Below are positions 1 to 13,124 of a DNA stretch of 64,000 bases, one piece after another (position 1 is the first letter of the stretch; each line of letters starts with the position of its first letter). The translations under genes were made by a program, and so were the position numbers. Origin of the DNA: Tanypteryx hageni (Eukaryota; Arthropoda; Insecta; Odonata; Petaluridae). A model generated the notes under the pieces. That model did not search any database. It was not told where the DNA came from and saw only the letters and a program-made list of their open reading frames with translations. The DNA lies in the NCBI GenBank assembly GCA_028673005.1, contig CM054116.1:35498854-35562853 (forward strand). The letters run 5' to 3'.

Positions 1-45
1 GTTGCAAATAGATATTTCTGGTGGCCTATTGAAAACTGTAAGTAG
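1..45 (+). CDS. Possible C-terminal codons of an upstream gene
   Basis: Frame 1 reads 14 codons ending RYFWWPIENCK and then a TAG stop. The aromatic-rich peptide looks more like protein than random AT-rich sequence, and the CpG-poor DNA that follows, with a poly(A) signal at 3937, would suit its 3' UTR. A gtaagt donor-like site overlaps the end (exon to 37), so an intron could start there instead. Fourteen codons are very weak evidence and no family can be named. Confidence 0.2.
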   Translation, partial: VANRYFWWPIENCK

Positions 46-3000
46 TTAAGAATGCGAAGGTAAGAATGGAATGTGGTATGTAAAAACCATTTGCTCATTA
101 TCAAGGATTCATTTTGGAACTTTCCTCTAGCATCTCTGATTTAAATGCAATAACATTGGTCTCTATTACGAGTTTTTTTTTAACAATGCCAGGCTAAAGT
201 GGATGCCTTGAGGTTTACTTCATTTGACCGAAGCCTCTCTGGCTGGTCCAAATGCACTCTTCCATGTGCCACCATATTTTATGGTAAAAATAACTTAATA
301 ATTGACAATTGCTCAAATATTTACCTGAATCCCTCTGCCCCGCAGCAGTAACACAAATTTATAGAATGCTATGTAGGAAAATTTTGCACATAAACTGTAG
401 ATTCGCCAAGGTAGAATTGAAATCGTATTGGGTACGATAGATTGATAACTTGCAATATTAACAAGTTTAAAACAAGATCTACAAGATGGATTTTTGAAGT
501 GATTGAAATATTTGTCATTATTTATTGATAAATGAATCACATACCATATTACATGTTCCTTGACTGTTATCAAATTATATATATATTCGTAAATGTTCAT
601 ACGTTGTTAACAAGAGGTTTTTAACCAGTACTGGGTAAAGGAGAAGGTTGTAAAAAGTTTTAAATTTGATATGGAACGAATTTTTATGAAACATTTTAAC
701 CTAGTGGCAATGATTATGTTTCATTGTGGTTGATAAATTTTTGTAGATTACATGTACAAATCAGAATTTGGTTAATTGGCATATTCATTTTTGCTTTTCA
801 GAATTAATAGCTCTCTTACATATTAGAAAGTATTGGGTAATATAGCATGCATAAATCTTTCAGTAAAATAAATCAAGTTATTTTGAATTAGGGGATTTTC
901 TTGTCTTTGTAATCAAATGCGATTGTAAACTTTTATTTGTTCAAAGATAGTAAACACTAAAACATTAATATAATATAAAAATGAAAGTATAGTTTTCATA
1001 GATAAAAAAGTCGTGTATCTACATAGTCTTTTTGAAGCATATAGAATTCTTATTAATCGAAAATGACATTTTTAAATATTAAACCTCTTTGGGATAAAAA
1101 TCCAATTTATTATGTGAAAGAACTTCTCTTAATTCAGTTGGCTTCATTTGAGGATTTTTTCGTTATTTCTCAAGGTTTTTTCATGTGAGAATTATATTTT
1201 TGTTACTCTATTATATTTTTCTTTTAGAGCATAAATTATATCAATAAGTTGTATAGCATTGCTTTATTGAAAATCTTTTTTTTTGGTTGTCAATTGCTTT
1301 TCTTTGTAAATCAATTAGTAGAATTAAAATTCTTTTTATTATTGAGGCTTTTAATTAAAATATAGTATCAAAATAATATTCACGACTATGTTTTTGTCAG
1401 TTAAAGTAATAACTTGGACATCTCAGACTGCCATTCCCTTGAAAGGATTCCCATTTTATTATTCTCTTGATATAGATAGGTTGACCTTTCAGTCCAATCA
1501 GACTGCAGAGTAAATTAAGTGCTCAGTCCTGTGGTGGTTAAATAATTGTGGTCCTTGATTATCCTTACGTTGATGCTTTTAAAAACTGATTTCTGTTTCT
1601 ATTCCATAGTAGATAACTATAGTAAATGAATCTCAAATGCAGCTACATCTTTCCCTCCACAGCTCCTTCCTCTTTAGATATCTATACTGAGAGAATAAAG
1701 TTAGCATGAAATGGGATTTTAGTTTATTTTTCTCGTTGTTGTAGCCACATTAAAAATTCTAGATATATACCTCACAAAATGGATAGTTGACACCGTCCGG
1801 TAAAACAGCACAGCTTCTGCACAGCTATGCTCCATTCATATGTTGCAGTTATAGTTTTATCAAGTATTATCTGAAAATTTTTATCATGTTTTATCTAACA
1901 TTTATTCAGGAATTGATTTTTGAAAAATGATAGTTATTTCATCTCTCATGTTATAGCACAAATATAGTATGAACGCTAGGCTTAAGCAAAGCATATGAAA
2001 CTTTTACATATATTCAAAGAGCTATCGTCCCTATCTCTGCAATACTGAATATATGGAACAGTGCCAACAGTTCTCTTATGTTCCATTCAGATTTTCTTTG
2101 AAATTATTTTACACTTTTATATATAAATAGGTAATCATGTTGAATTTTAGAGGGAATTTTAAGGTACAATAATTTTTCTTTGTGTGTTACATCATTTACC
2201 TGGGATTCAAATTTCACAATTACCTCATGATAGCATAATCATAGCCACTGTAGCCAGGGTATTAATTGTACAGTTATCCCCATTTGTAAATGAAATCATC
2301 TCAATTGTCACTGTTGTATTTAGCTTATGGTATACTGAACTGTACCTTTCAATCCATTTGTATAGTATGTATGCGTTGCATGGTTCAAAGGCTAAACAGA
2401 ACTTAGCGTGAGGTTTTTATTATATGGATAGTTTTAGCAATTATTGCAGCTGTGCCATATCTTTGCTAATTATTTAATTCAAATCAGACTAGTAATCTTT
2501 GCTTATGGATGTCTTATTTGTGAAACTCGTCTCACATGTTAACACTGAACATTCAAGGCAGGAGTGAGCAGCTTTTGACTTAGCATTTTGTAATAATGGT
2601 AATTTTGATTTCAGCAATATTAGTCTGATGATGTATACCACATTGAAGTGTTTTATGTGCATAACTATTTCTTGAATACTTGTGTAAAGCCTCCAATCTC
2701 AACACCTTGGTGTGAAGAAATTGAACAAAACTACTTTCTTTTGCAGTCATTTTAATGCTATGCAATTGTGTCTCTAACTCGAGTATGTATTGGTTTGTAA
2801 ATGTGGTGATGGTGGACCTTAGTGGGGATAGGATTTTTGAATGAACAAGCTTTGTTTGTCATTGATCCTTTTTTGTGATAGCCTGAATTGGAACGACACC
2901 CTTCTTGGCCCCGGTCTTTTGAAGGCATTAGGTGTTACACGGCTTCTAACACTGCCAAAAAAAATCTTGCAAAGACTGTGCATTTGAGTGGAAATGCCCG

Positions 3001-3960
3001 CATAATATCAATTTGTAACTGTTAAATTTATACAAAATAGAAACTTGAAAAAAAATCACCAAACCAAAAATCATTGAAAAGTGCCTATTCTGACCGGTTG
3101 CTAGTATGCAAGTCGTTATGCTGTCATGCCTTGACATGTGGCTTAATGAGATTTGCCTTGAAGCTTCATTTTGAAGAAGTAAACAACACACATTGGGCAG
3201 GCTATATGTATGTAGGATCATTTGCTTGCCAGTCTCATTGGGTTGAAGTGGTAATGAGAGGTTTTTTACTGTTGGTGTATAAAAGTCTTCTATATAATGC
3301 ATTTGCTGAAATTGCTGTAAGATAAATTTTCTGCCCAATTGACTGAATGGTAGATCCATTTCTTTATTATAAGTAGTATTATTCATGTAGAATTTTAAAT
3401 ATATCATGCTTATTTGCCAAATTAATTCCTCTCATTTCCATGTTTTTTCGAGTCAAGTTTTTTGGGGATACAAAGTTTGCTATCAACAGTATTCAGCTAA
3501 TTCATTATCTAGTTATATCTGTAATATTAAATGACATGGGCATGCTCACTCGCCAATGGAGTTAAATCCATCTGAAATGAAATGGTTCCTTTTTGCTTGT
3601 TCCTAAGTTAAGTGCAAATCGGGATGCGGGTTGTAACTTTTTTTCCAGCCAATTTGAAGTGGGAAAGTGAGTGAGTGAACACTGCCAGGCTAATTTAGCT
3701 GTCAGTTTATCACTTTCCCCATTAAGGAAATTTCCATGAGATTTCCTCTGCTGTTGTATTTGTGCTTGATAACATGTTGTATCTTAGAAGTAGAGCTTTG
3801 TCAGACTTGCTGAAGGATTGTCATATTTGTGTCGCTATTTGATAATTTCTTTTAACGCAGAGTATCTTTTGATGAACTTCTGTTTTATGGCTATGTATGC
3901 TCAAGGAATTTTTGTACTCTGTGTGGCTCACGGATCAATAAAATGTTTGTTGCACTTTCC
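46..3960 (+). other. Candidate long 3' UTR of the upstream gene
   Basis: No convincing coding exon is seen. The stretch is CpG-poor, has no recognisable transposon and ends shortly after a canonical AATAAA (3937-3942) that is followed by a GT-rich stretch, as in a cleavage site. This fits a long insect-type 3' UTR on the plus strand. A downstream intron or plain intergenic DNA remain possible. Confidence 0.3.
3937..3942 (+). terminator. Poly(A) signal AATAAA
   Basis: AATAAA is followed within 10 bases by tgtttgttgc and then tccttgttgtctg, a U/GU-rich downstream element. It would end the putative upstream transcript. Single AATAAA motifs are common in AT-rich DNA. Confidence 0.35.
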
Positions 3961-5245
3961 TTGTTGTCTGTTATTTACTGATAAATCTTTTGTCTATTAA
4001 TAGTTTAAAACTTAAAAGTGTATTAAAACAAAATTGGGTTTATTAAAAACAACTGGTTTCAAACCTTAGATTTCTGTGGAGAATTAAAGTACAGGTGCAC
4101 TCTCTCAAATCCTGAACACTCAGAACCCATAGTTGTAGGATTTCCCAGTTTTTTTTAATGGGCATTTTTCCTCAAAATTGGCTTTTATGCAGGGTGAGAT
4201 TTCCCATTAGACACAAAAGGAGTCATAAGGGCTAGAATTTTTTCATGTATTTAAAATAATATATAATATTTTAATAGTTATTTGGAAAAAAATAAGACCA
4301 GGGACATATTGACACACATTAAAGTTTTATATTTCATTTTTTATGAAAAATACAAGGTAAAGAGGACAGCAGTGACTGAAAACTTGCCAGTTTTTTGGTA
4401 ATCTTCCCAGATTATTAGAACAATGATTTCAGATGTGAAATAGCCTGTTTTCTCAGACTTCGATTTGAGGGAGTACAGCTGTATTCTGTGGTTTTTGTTG
4501 CATTGCATATATCAAAATACTTTTTTGAAACTAGTTTTTCACTTGCTAGGAAATTAACTTTTAAATGATTTTATCTCATAATGTATTGTATCCATAGTAG
4601 AGCTTATGAGCTAAAGTAATGACATATAAAATGCAATGTGAAACTTGTACAGCCATCAAAAAGCCCGTTTTTTACAAACCTTCTAATTTTCTACATCATT
4701 TTCTTCTAGTTGTAGAAATCTATTTATTCAAATTGTTTTGTAAAATCAGTTATGTAAGTTTGACAATTTCAACAAGTGATGTAGTTTTGTGCCATCCCTG
4801 ATTATTGCAAATTAATGTAAAGTTGGATATTAATCAAAATTGTTTTCATCCTTTTGTATCTGCATTGAATCGGCAATCGATGGATTTGACCTACTCTCTT
4901 AAATTATTGAGTGATAAAAGAAAATGCCATTTAGGCAGTGTAATTTTCTTCATTAAAGTGTTTAATTTAAAAATTAAAATTAAACCAAACGGAAATCCAA
5001 AATCATAGAAATCAGATAATTTTTTTGGAGAGAGAGAAAAAAAAACAGATTTTGAGAAAGAATCAGTCTCCATATCTCTTATTGTCTACACTTCCTATGG
5101 TGTGGGCAAAACAATCAATAAATTTGCCAAATTCAACAGTTGGGGAAAATTTATGTCTATACCTATTTAAATTATTTGATATAATTGAGCATGAAATTTC
5201 ATATATAATATTTTGTTATAAATTTCTTGAATCATAATGTAAATT

Positions 5246-5600
5246 TCACACTCTTAAAAAGGCTTTATAAGAGTGGGAGAATCGAGAACTATTTACGACT
5301 GACTAATGCTTTTTAACAAACTTTCTGAGTAGGTAGAAGATTGAAATTTGGTAGTAATGTTTGATTCTTATAGTAAAACCCATTTACAAAAAAATCCTCA
5401 AAAAAGACCTGGGTTCGACTCCAATAGATAATTTCTATTTCCCATAAGATAACACAAAAATCGATTTTTCGACTTACAGGCTTTTACTCTCTTGCAAATT
5501 AAAATAAGAAATAATTGACCTATGATCTTCAGAGCTGGACCGCTCTAAAGATAAATAAATAAAACGTTTCTTATTCTTATCATCACATTTTGCCTATGAT
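5246..5600 (+). mobile_element. Helitron-family fragment (5' end, plus orientation)
   Basis: This is the reverse complement of the repeat seen at 9550-10337, 10338-12678 and 54459-56899. It shares the stretch with ttcgactcc, then cccataagataacac, then tttttcgactt, and the block tgacctatgatcttc. It starts with TC at 5246 followed by ctcttaaaaaggctttataa, matching the 5' ends of the other copies. The 3' hairpin and CTAG end are missing, so the copy is truncated near 5600. No Rep or helicase coding sequence is present. Confidence 0.6.
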
Positions 5601-5648
5601 AAAAAGTCCCTCAAGTTATACATTTAAATCATATTTATTGGAACAATT

Positions 5649-6200
5649 GGTACTTTGTGGTTTATGCAGCACCATCTCCACAGCGCACCAAGGGGCAAGA
5701 TATGAAACTACAAGGCACTGAATGTGGGGAGATTTGGAATTATCTGGAGCAGTACACCATTGGAACTCGGATGGGCCAAGGAAGGGAAATTTGAACATGA
5801 AGGAACATTTTATGCGTCCCCATCAGGTTGGGTAGGTTGGTGGAAGTGTTTTTCATTTCTCCTCATGTTCACTGTGTTCAGAGGCGTCTCCATTAAAAAA
5901 AGGGGATACCATTATAAAAATTTCATTTTTAACGGCATCCCTTCTTTTTTCTTTGAATGGAGACGCCTCTAAACATAGTGAACATGAGGAGGAATGACAC
6001 TTTCACCAACCTACCCAACCGGGTGGGGATGCGTAAAATGTTCCTTCATGTTCAAATTTCCCTTCCTTGGCCCATCTGAGTTCCATTGGAGTACTTGCTC
6101 CACGTAATTCCAAATCTCGCCACATTCAGTGCCTTGTAGTTCCATATCTCACCCCTAGATGGGCACTGCAGAGGTGGTGCCACGTTAACCACCAAGTACC
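5649..6200. repeat. Long palindromic foldback element
   Basis: Two arms of roughly 240-260 bp form a near-perfect inverted repeat. The left arm begins ggtactttgtggtt and the right arm ends aaccaccaagtacc. Inner landmarks pair as well: ggcgtctccatt on the left with aatggagacgcc on the right, and gggccaaggaaggg with cccttccttggccc. The centre lies around 5905-5940. No clear target duplication is visible. The structure fits a foldback or MITE-like non-autonomous element; it has no believable coding content. Confidence 0.8.
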
Positions 6201-6329
6201 GAAAAATTTAAGCTTTTTAACGATATGTTACCTTGCCGACCAGGTCATTGTTAAACCTGGATATTGTATTGTCATCTCAACCCTTATACTATATGTGTAA
6301 AGAAAGCATGCTTTGAATGTTTTAATACA

Positions 6330-6490
6330 TTAGAGAGAGGAAGAAAGAAAGGAGTGAGAGAGGGATGGAGAAAGAGGGGGAGATAGATAATGGTCTTTAT
6401 TAGGGTGAGATTGAGATTAAGAAGTCTATTTTTCCAGAGAGGGGGAAAGGTAGGAGGATGGAAGAGAGGACGAGAGAAAAGGAGGAAGAA
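6330..6490 (+). repeat. Purine-rich low-complexity tract
   Basis: Two GA-rich blocks (about 6330-6390 and 6436-6490), mostly gagagg, gaaag and gggaga runs, flank a short unique stretch. This is simple low-complexity DNA with no motif beyond that. Confidence 0.6.
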
Positions 6491-6606
6491 TGGGAAGTGC
6501 CTTAAATTTTATACTTAATTCATACCTGTCATATATGGTGGGCAATTACGCTAGTTGGAATATAAAGTAAGGATTTTGACTCAACTGTGTGGCAAGTGAT
6601 AATTAT

Positions 6607-6758
6607 ATTTCAGAAGAAAAGAACAACAATGAAACTTCCACACAAATTTATTAGTTAGACCGGTTTTGCTAAATAACATTATCAGGTGAACTTTAGGGAA
6701 ATCGGTCATGAAAATAAATTTGTGTGGAAGTTATGTAGTTGTTCTTTCCTTCTGAAAT
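6607..6758. mobile_element. Inverted-repeat remnant of a Penelope-like element
   Basis: Arms of about 46 bp pair: the left begins atttcagaagaaaagaacaa and contains cttccacacaaattta; the right contains taaatttgtgtggaag and ends ttctttccttctgaaat. Between them each strand carries a degraded hammerhead-like core, a CTGAT-type box followed by AAACCGGTC (minus strand 6658-6686) and GAAATCGGTC (plus strand about 6681-6707). Short hammerheads next to a tail of this kind are known from the terminal repeats of Penelope-like retroelements. The head-to-head arrangement suggests two joined ends. No reverse transcriptase is present. Confidence 0.5.
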
Positions 6759-6899
6759 AGCATATTAGAAGTTGTGTAGGAGATATTTCCAATTTTTTAC
6801 CTTCCCTAAAAGTGAAAAGTTAAATGAGTTTTCCCAGAAAATTATAACAATTAATAGAGAAATAGTTCATATCATGATGATCACATATGATAACTCTTT

Positions 6900-7060
6900 A
6901 CTTCAGCATGGGGTACACATTTTCACAGGCCCATTGCATGGAAGTCTGCCTGTCGAGGCAAAAAGACAAAATGCTGTTCCAGTCCATGGCACATAGATGG
7001 AGATTGGGGGCGACATATCAATAATGTTGCCCCTAGAGAAGTGCCGTCAGAAGCGGTCAC
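6900..7060 (+). repeat. Unclassified dispersed repeat, copy 1
   Basis: This segment is similar to 26190-26350 on the opposite strand. Both can be read as a peptide with the words EAKRQ, then PVH, then a Pro-Leu-Glu or similar stretch. Shared DNA landmarks are gaggcaaaaagacaa followed by ccagt and catg. It looks like a piece of an old transposon coding region but no family is recognised. Confidence 0.4.
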
Positions 7061-7779
7061 CTCTCAACTCACACAACAGCCCTGCATTTTCACTCTTCTG
7101 TTCACTGTTTATGGACTGTAATTTTCTTCAAATATTAATTCTCTATGGTGTACTGGAGATGAATTTCATTCATATGTGTTAGTCCATTCAAAGCATACAC
7201 AAAAATGGTACCAATAACATTTCCTTATCAATTTCACCAATTGCTACAAAAGCAAATAATACTTGTAATTATAATTATTAATTATTTTACTTGTGTAAGC
7301 TGGGCTTTTGAAGCCCAGTGGAACATTTAGTATTAAAATTCTGTAGCTATTTAGATTAATTTTTAGAGCCAAGAGTTTGAGGCAGGCCTTCAGTGCAACT
7401 GGAACATGTACCCATTGGAGTGTCCATCATATCCCTCCATTCCAAGCATTCCCCAACTTACCCTCACTCAACTGTCCATTTACTGACATGCTCATAATAC
7501 CCTCTGTGCAATGAACAAAGGGTGTATGAGGACCGTGTATTTATTAGCAAAAATAAACTTATGCAATATCTCTAATTATAAAACTATCATCACAAATTGT
7601 TCCCACCAAGTTTATTGTTCATCAAACGAAAAAAGAAGAGAAAACCCTCGCTGTTCATCATAAAATATTTTTAATATATGTATAAACAACAAGCAAGAAA
7701 AAGAAGTTACAAATCCGCCAGTACCTACCTTTTTATACAGAATATTTTTTTTACTTTTTTCCTGCAAAGATTATTAAAA

Positions 7780-7985
7780 TTATCCAGTAATGTCATAGTA
7801 GATAACTACGTAGTTTAAATCATAATTTTCTCTTTTTGTAATTATGAATATTTTGCTTGATCTAAATTCCAAATAAACCTGAATAATACAGCATCACTCT
7901 TTTGACAAAGCCGATATTTATTTCTCATGCTGCTACTAGGCTAGTAATTTAATGTAGATTATGTAACTAAAAAATTCTAAGAGGA
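7780..7985 (+). repeat. Dispersed repeat related to 36440-36660
   Basis: Both copies start with tagataacta followed by gtagttaaa-like sequence, then share aatattttgcttg, a tca-ctcttt block followed by caaag, and taatgtaga near the end. The origin is unknown and there is no coding content. Confidence 0.45.
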
Positions 7986-9549
7986 ACTCATGAAAATAAT
8001 CAAATTCGAGATTTCAATGGAATTACACATTTTAAGGTCCACACTGTTTTCTCGATGATGTGTGGCTGTGTGATAGGAATTTTGTGGGTGCTAACTCAAA
8101 AACTGCTAATCAAATCGGCATACAATTTAATATTTTTATTAGGAATTCAATGTCTGATTAGATTTTTACTAAAATTGATTAACCAAAAGTGGATATTATA
8201 ATTTTTCTGAAAATATTTGTAATTATCAAATTTGTTCACAATATAAATTTCTGAAACTTTTATTTGAAACTTTTTATCTGAACGGATAGTATCAAAGATA
8301 TATCGATTGTCCGCCTAAATTTACGTTCAGTATAGCTTTCTTTCCGTTCCTCTAATTAAATTTTCGAATAGTTGGCACCGATGTTTGTGCCAGTGGTAAT
8401 TTTAATCGCGATCAAAATAATCCCAATACCATTTAGCGTCATATTTTGTAAACAATTTTTCTGTAAATATTGAAAGCGTTACCAACGATTCTTTTAATTA
8501 GTATGCGCATAAATATTTTGTTATTCACAGCAACAAATGAGTTTTGTTTGTTTATTGTTTATGCAATACGAAAAGTAATTCAACGCATTTTTAATTGTAA
8601 CATATTTGAAGTGTTTAAAAATTATTTACGAGTTTAATTGCTGATAGTTATACTTGAGGAAGCTTCTGTCGAGAGCAACTTGTAAATACTATTGCAATCG
8701 TATTCATCACTCTGTATGGAGAAATTCATTTTCTGGACACATCAGATTTTCTTAATGTGAAACAAACCACCTCTAAGTTACTAACTTTATAATAATCCTC
8801 TTTTGTCATTAACTGTGCCGGACGAGCCGGGTGGCTTTCCGGAGCGAATTCTCACGTGCACGTTCAAGTTTCTTCATAAAAATTTTCTGAAATATGTATA
8901 AGGGTCGCTAAAGTAGGCCCTTGCCCGGGGCGCCGGCCCTGGTGTAACTTTAATGGAATCATAAAATGGTAGTGACATAAAGAGCATTACGACTGGACGT
9001 GTTTTCTCGCATGGAACAGAGTACGGTCGGAATCCCTAAGGCATAAATTCACCCCACGAGAAATTTGCCGTACTGACGGGTGTGGCGCCTGTCTCCGTTC
9101 GCACATACCCTCCAAGACCCCGTCCATGCAAATAATTTAACTGGGTACTAGTCTTTGACATAACTCATGAGTAAATAGATGCCGAAAATTTGTTGGCGGA
9201 TGGGCATCCTGTTGATAATAAATCTTAACCAGTTATTTTCACATATATACAGTTCTCATAAATACCTTTGTATAGATTTGTGTTTATTTCATTATTTACA
9301 TATGAAAATTTATACTCAAGAAATTTTTTTAGGTAATCTCATGGCGAAGTTAGTTTCAATAGCTTTATGATCAAGATCTGAATCGGCGGTGTTTAATTCA
9401 CATCTCCTTTTATCATAAAATTGCGTTGCAAAGCAGACGGTCAGATCCGGGACAAAGGCTGGGCGAGCGAGGTACCCGCCAAGGATTGAGAATTTGGAAT
9501 TTTAAGTGTAACGTTTTATATTCTAAATATATTTCATTTTACTTATACA

Positions 9550-10337
9550 CTAGGGAGATGCCCGTTGAAATTCAACGGGAAGGTTTTTTGTGAAATATAA
9601 AATTAACATAAATATACCTTGACTTTCTTTGAATAGAAAGAAAACAAACTCGTTCTTTTAGGCGTTCGTTGTTTCAAGTTTCTAACTCCTACGATGATTC
9701 TAAGTACATACCTAACTTTAATATGCGAATGATTAATGTTCTACATTCAAATACATTCCTTCTCGTAAATAACGCAACGAATGTTGTTAACAGTGGTTTC
9801 TATGAAAATAATTTCTCTCTCGCACTAATTGTAAGAGCATTCAAAGCAGGCTTTCGCCCGTAAGGGTTGAAATAATAATAGGATTTCGAGGTTTAACAAT
9901 GTAATTGGTTGGCAAGACAACACCCCAATTAAATACCAAGATTTCCCCAAAATATGTGAATTAAATGTTTAACATGAGAAATTTCGAACTGTAGGTGAGA
10001 AAAGATGAACAGAATAAGAAACTTTATAGTTTTTTCTTTAAATTGGGCTAGATCCGAAGATCATAGGTTAATTCTTCCTAGTTTAGATCTCAAAAAGAAT
10101 AAAAGTCTGCAAGTCGAAAAGTCTATTTTTACGTGTTATCATATGGGAAATGGAACCTTGGAGTCGAACCTAGGACTTTTTTCGAGATTTTTTTCGTCAT
10201 CATCTTACAATATGTGAAGCGATTATTCCTGCCAAATATAAAAAATATAGCTGTTTCCATTATCGAGTTATTCGCATTTTTATAGCGTGACAGAGAGAGC
10301 CACAAAGGGACAGAAGTAGGCTTTTATTATTGTTAGA
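9550..10337 (-). mobile_element. Non-autonomous Helitron 1
   Basis: On the minus strand the element starts TCTAACAATAATAAAAGCC (from 10337) and ends with a perfect hairpin (CCCGTTGAA/TTCAACGGG, 9561-9579), 7 spacer bases and CTAG (9550-9553). The plus-strand base before CTAG is A, as expected for insertion between A and T. These are the three diagnostic Helitron end features. It shares an exact block beginning ccttctcgtaaataacgcaa with Helitron 2. At 788 bp it has no Rep/helicase gene, so movement would need an enzyme from elsewhere. Confidence 0.8.
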
Positions 10338-12678
10338 CTAGAGTAATTTCCCGTCAAATATGACGGGTGTGCATGATTTAAATATTAAGTAAAAATAAAA
10401 TTGAAATAAAATATTAATGGAACTAACTTTTATATGCAATAAAAAGTAATCGATGGATATAAAACTCACAAAATTGAGTGTTCCAGAGAGTAAAAATAGT
10501 TTTGGGCTTATAGAAATTTTATGACAAAGAAATACATTACGCTATAGAATTCTTATATTCCCAAAACTATTTTTAATTTATGGAAAATTTAATTTTGTTT
10601 TTTTCTCACTCCTTTCTTTCTTTCTCTCTTTCCTCACTCTTGTATCAAATCATCATAAAATTATTCCAGAGATATTTGATTTCGTTATGAAAAATCAGTA
10701 AAATTTGCTATGATCTGGTTTAGCTGTCATGCACAATCAAATCAGTGTTTTTGAAAGTTATCTTTGTTATATTGTTTAAAATTATTATTAGTGAGACCAA
10801 ATTCTTGTCCAAATATTTGTTGAAAATAAGAGTGAAATCGAAATAATAAGATATAATGTATGAAGAATCTGCAGAAATTTACTCGAACTATTTGAACAAA
10901 TTATAAGTTATTTAAAACTTATAGAATTCAACTTATTAATTTAATTGTTTTAATCGTACGCTTAAAAACAGGATAAATGTTGATGAATAGTCAATTTACC
11001 ATCAAAGGAAAATTGTGTAGTAACTTACTGTGAACTAAATACAAGAACTGCAATGAGTTTTAACTATATTTTAAGATCATAATTTTATTTTAACTATAGT
11101 AGTTTTGTAATTTATTCAGAAAATTGGTTTTATTTAAAGAAATTTTTAAAAAGTCTTAGAAAGTTATTTTTTCAATTGTATTAGAAATTCGGTTCGAAAT
11201 ATTTTCTGTATTATCATTTAAAGAAATCCATTAAAAATAACGTTATATTTAGTTTAATGAAATCTTACCGTTTGGCGATGGTGCATGGTTCAATCGCATA
11301 AAATGTTTTATAATGAATTGTAATTTATTATTGTTATTTTTATGCTGCAGCTCCTTTTAATTCTATGCAAACTCTACGTCCTCCTCTTCCTTTTCTCAAT
11401 TTATGGTCATTTCCCTTCACTTTTCCTTCCAACATCTAACTACTTAATATATTCAGTATATGTGTTATACCATTGCATAAAAGTCTGATCCGTATTAAAT
11501 GGTGTATTTATTAAGCATTAATATGAGACCAAGAATATAATTCATCTCTCTGGAACATACTATAATGTGAATTATATACTTTTGAATTTTCAGCACATAT
11601 AAAATAAATATAAATAAATCAAAATTTATTAGTTTTATTCGAAGGAAGTGCAATATATCACTCCCCCTCAAAATAACTCCACAAACGAACAGTTATTTCT
11701 TAAATGACCTTGTCAACCATAAGTAAACTAATTCTGATTAGCTCGTTATATAAATTTCTGACAAAATTCAATTTTCTATCTACATCCTTGATCGAGTTAT
11801 TCGCGCTTTAATAAATTTACACTCGGACCAACTGACTGAAAAATTAACCTTCCATTATTATTTTTGTGATTCTTTTAAAGTTTCCCGAACCGTCCTCAAG
11901 TCCTCCAACCTTCTACCCAACTCCCGTAACCTATCGCGCAATCCTTCACTCTATACATTTTTTACGCGCTCGATTTGCTTATTAAACGTCCAGCACGTTC
12001 CTCAGATTTTCATACCATTTCTAATTCATTGATATTGAATTTAGGTCATTATTTCTATTTTTAATCTTTTTGAATAGTATTTGAGCTCTTGTGGTATTCC
12101 TTCTCGTAAATAACGCAACGAATGTTGCTTGCAGAATATCATTTCCCTCTCCTTCCATCTTTCTCTCCTTCTCATATTAAAAGTTTTCAATGCGCGCTTA
12201 AACTTATAAGAGTGGAGATAACAATGGGATTTCGAGGTTTAACAATGCAATTGGTAGGCATGGCAACATCCCGTTAAAATGGCAAGATTTCCACAAAATA
12301 TGTGAATTAAACTTTTAACATGAGTAATTTCGAACTGTAGGCAGGAAAACATGAACAGTATAAGAAACCTTATAATGTTTTCTTAAAAATGGATAAGATC
12401 CGAATATCGTAGGTTAGTTCTTTATAATATTAATCTCTAAAAGAAGAATAGCCTGCAAGTCAAAAAGTCGATTTTTACGTGTTATCTTATTGGAAATGCA
12501 AATCAGTCTGGAGTCGAACCTTGGACGTTTTTCGTAAATTCTCCTTCGTCACAGCATTTTCATATCCGATTATCTCTGCCAAATTTCAAGTTTATATATG
12601 TATATTTGATCGAGTTATTCGCGTTTTAAGAGCGTGACATGGGCCAAGCAACCAACAGCTTTTTATTATAAGGGTGGA
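10338..12678 (-). mobile_element. Non-autonomous Helitron 2, abutting Helitron 1
   Basis: On the minus strand it starts TCCACCCTTATAATAAAAAG (from 12678) and ends with the hairpin CCCGTCA/TGACGGG (10350-10367), 8 spacer bases and CTAG (10338-10341). It is flanked by A (10337, the last base of Helitron 1) and T (12679), the expected A/T target. It is 2341 bp, contains only short frames and carries blocks shared with Helitron 1, such as tcgaggtttaacaatg. The abutting position suggests insertion exactly at the 5' end of Helitron 1 or a tandem replication product. Confidence 0.8.
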
Positions 12679-13124
12679 TAAGGGGTTGTTGTTGTTGTTC
12701 ATGAACTATTGTTTTGAGAGGTAAAATTGTGTACTGTAAACTTTCATTAGGAAGCCGGCGTAATTTTCAAACCTTGTCTAGGGTGCAAAAATAGGGGACG
12801 TAATTTTCAAACCTTCCTTAGGACACAAAAATATCTTTTCCCGACTCTGTAGACGGTTATTTATTTTGGATAGTTAATCATATGTTGGCACTTGAAATAT
12901 ATGGCTTTTAATATTTTTGGAGAGAATAGATTAACAGAGCATGCATATTTGTAAAGCTTTGACTTTACATGCAGCCATAATCAATTCTAAGCGCATAAAA
13001 CCTAAACGCAAAAAATAAGTCAAGGAAGTACAGCTGCCTTCTATAATCGTCCAATTTGTCGCCATTTCAGCATATAACAGCGCATGAACAAACATACGGA
13101 TTTTTCCTGACGGAAAATGGATAA

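Noticed and set aside
7285..7320. A short hairpin (ctgggcttttgaagcccag) as a possible Helitron end
   Set aside because: No CTRR terminus at the right distance and no paired 5' end were found.
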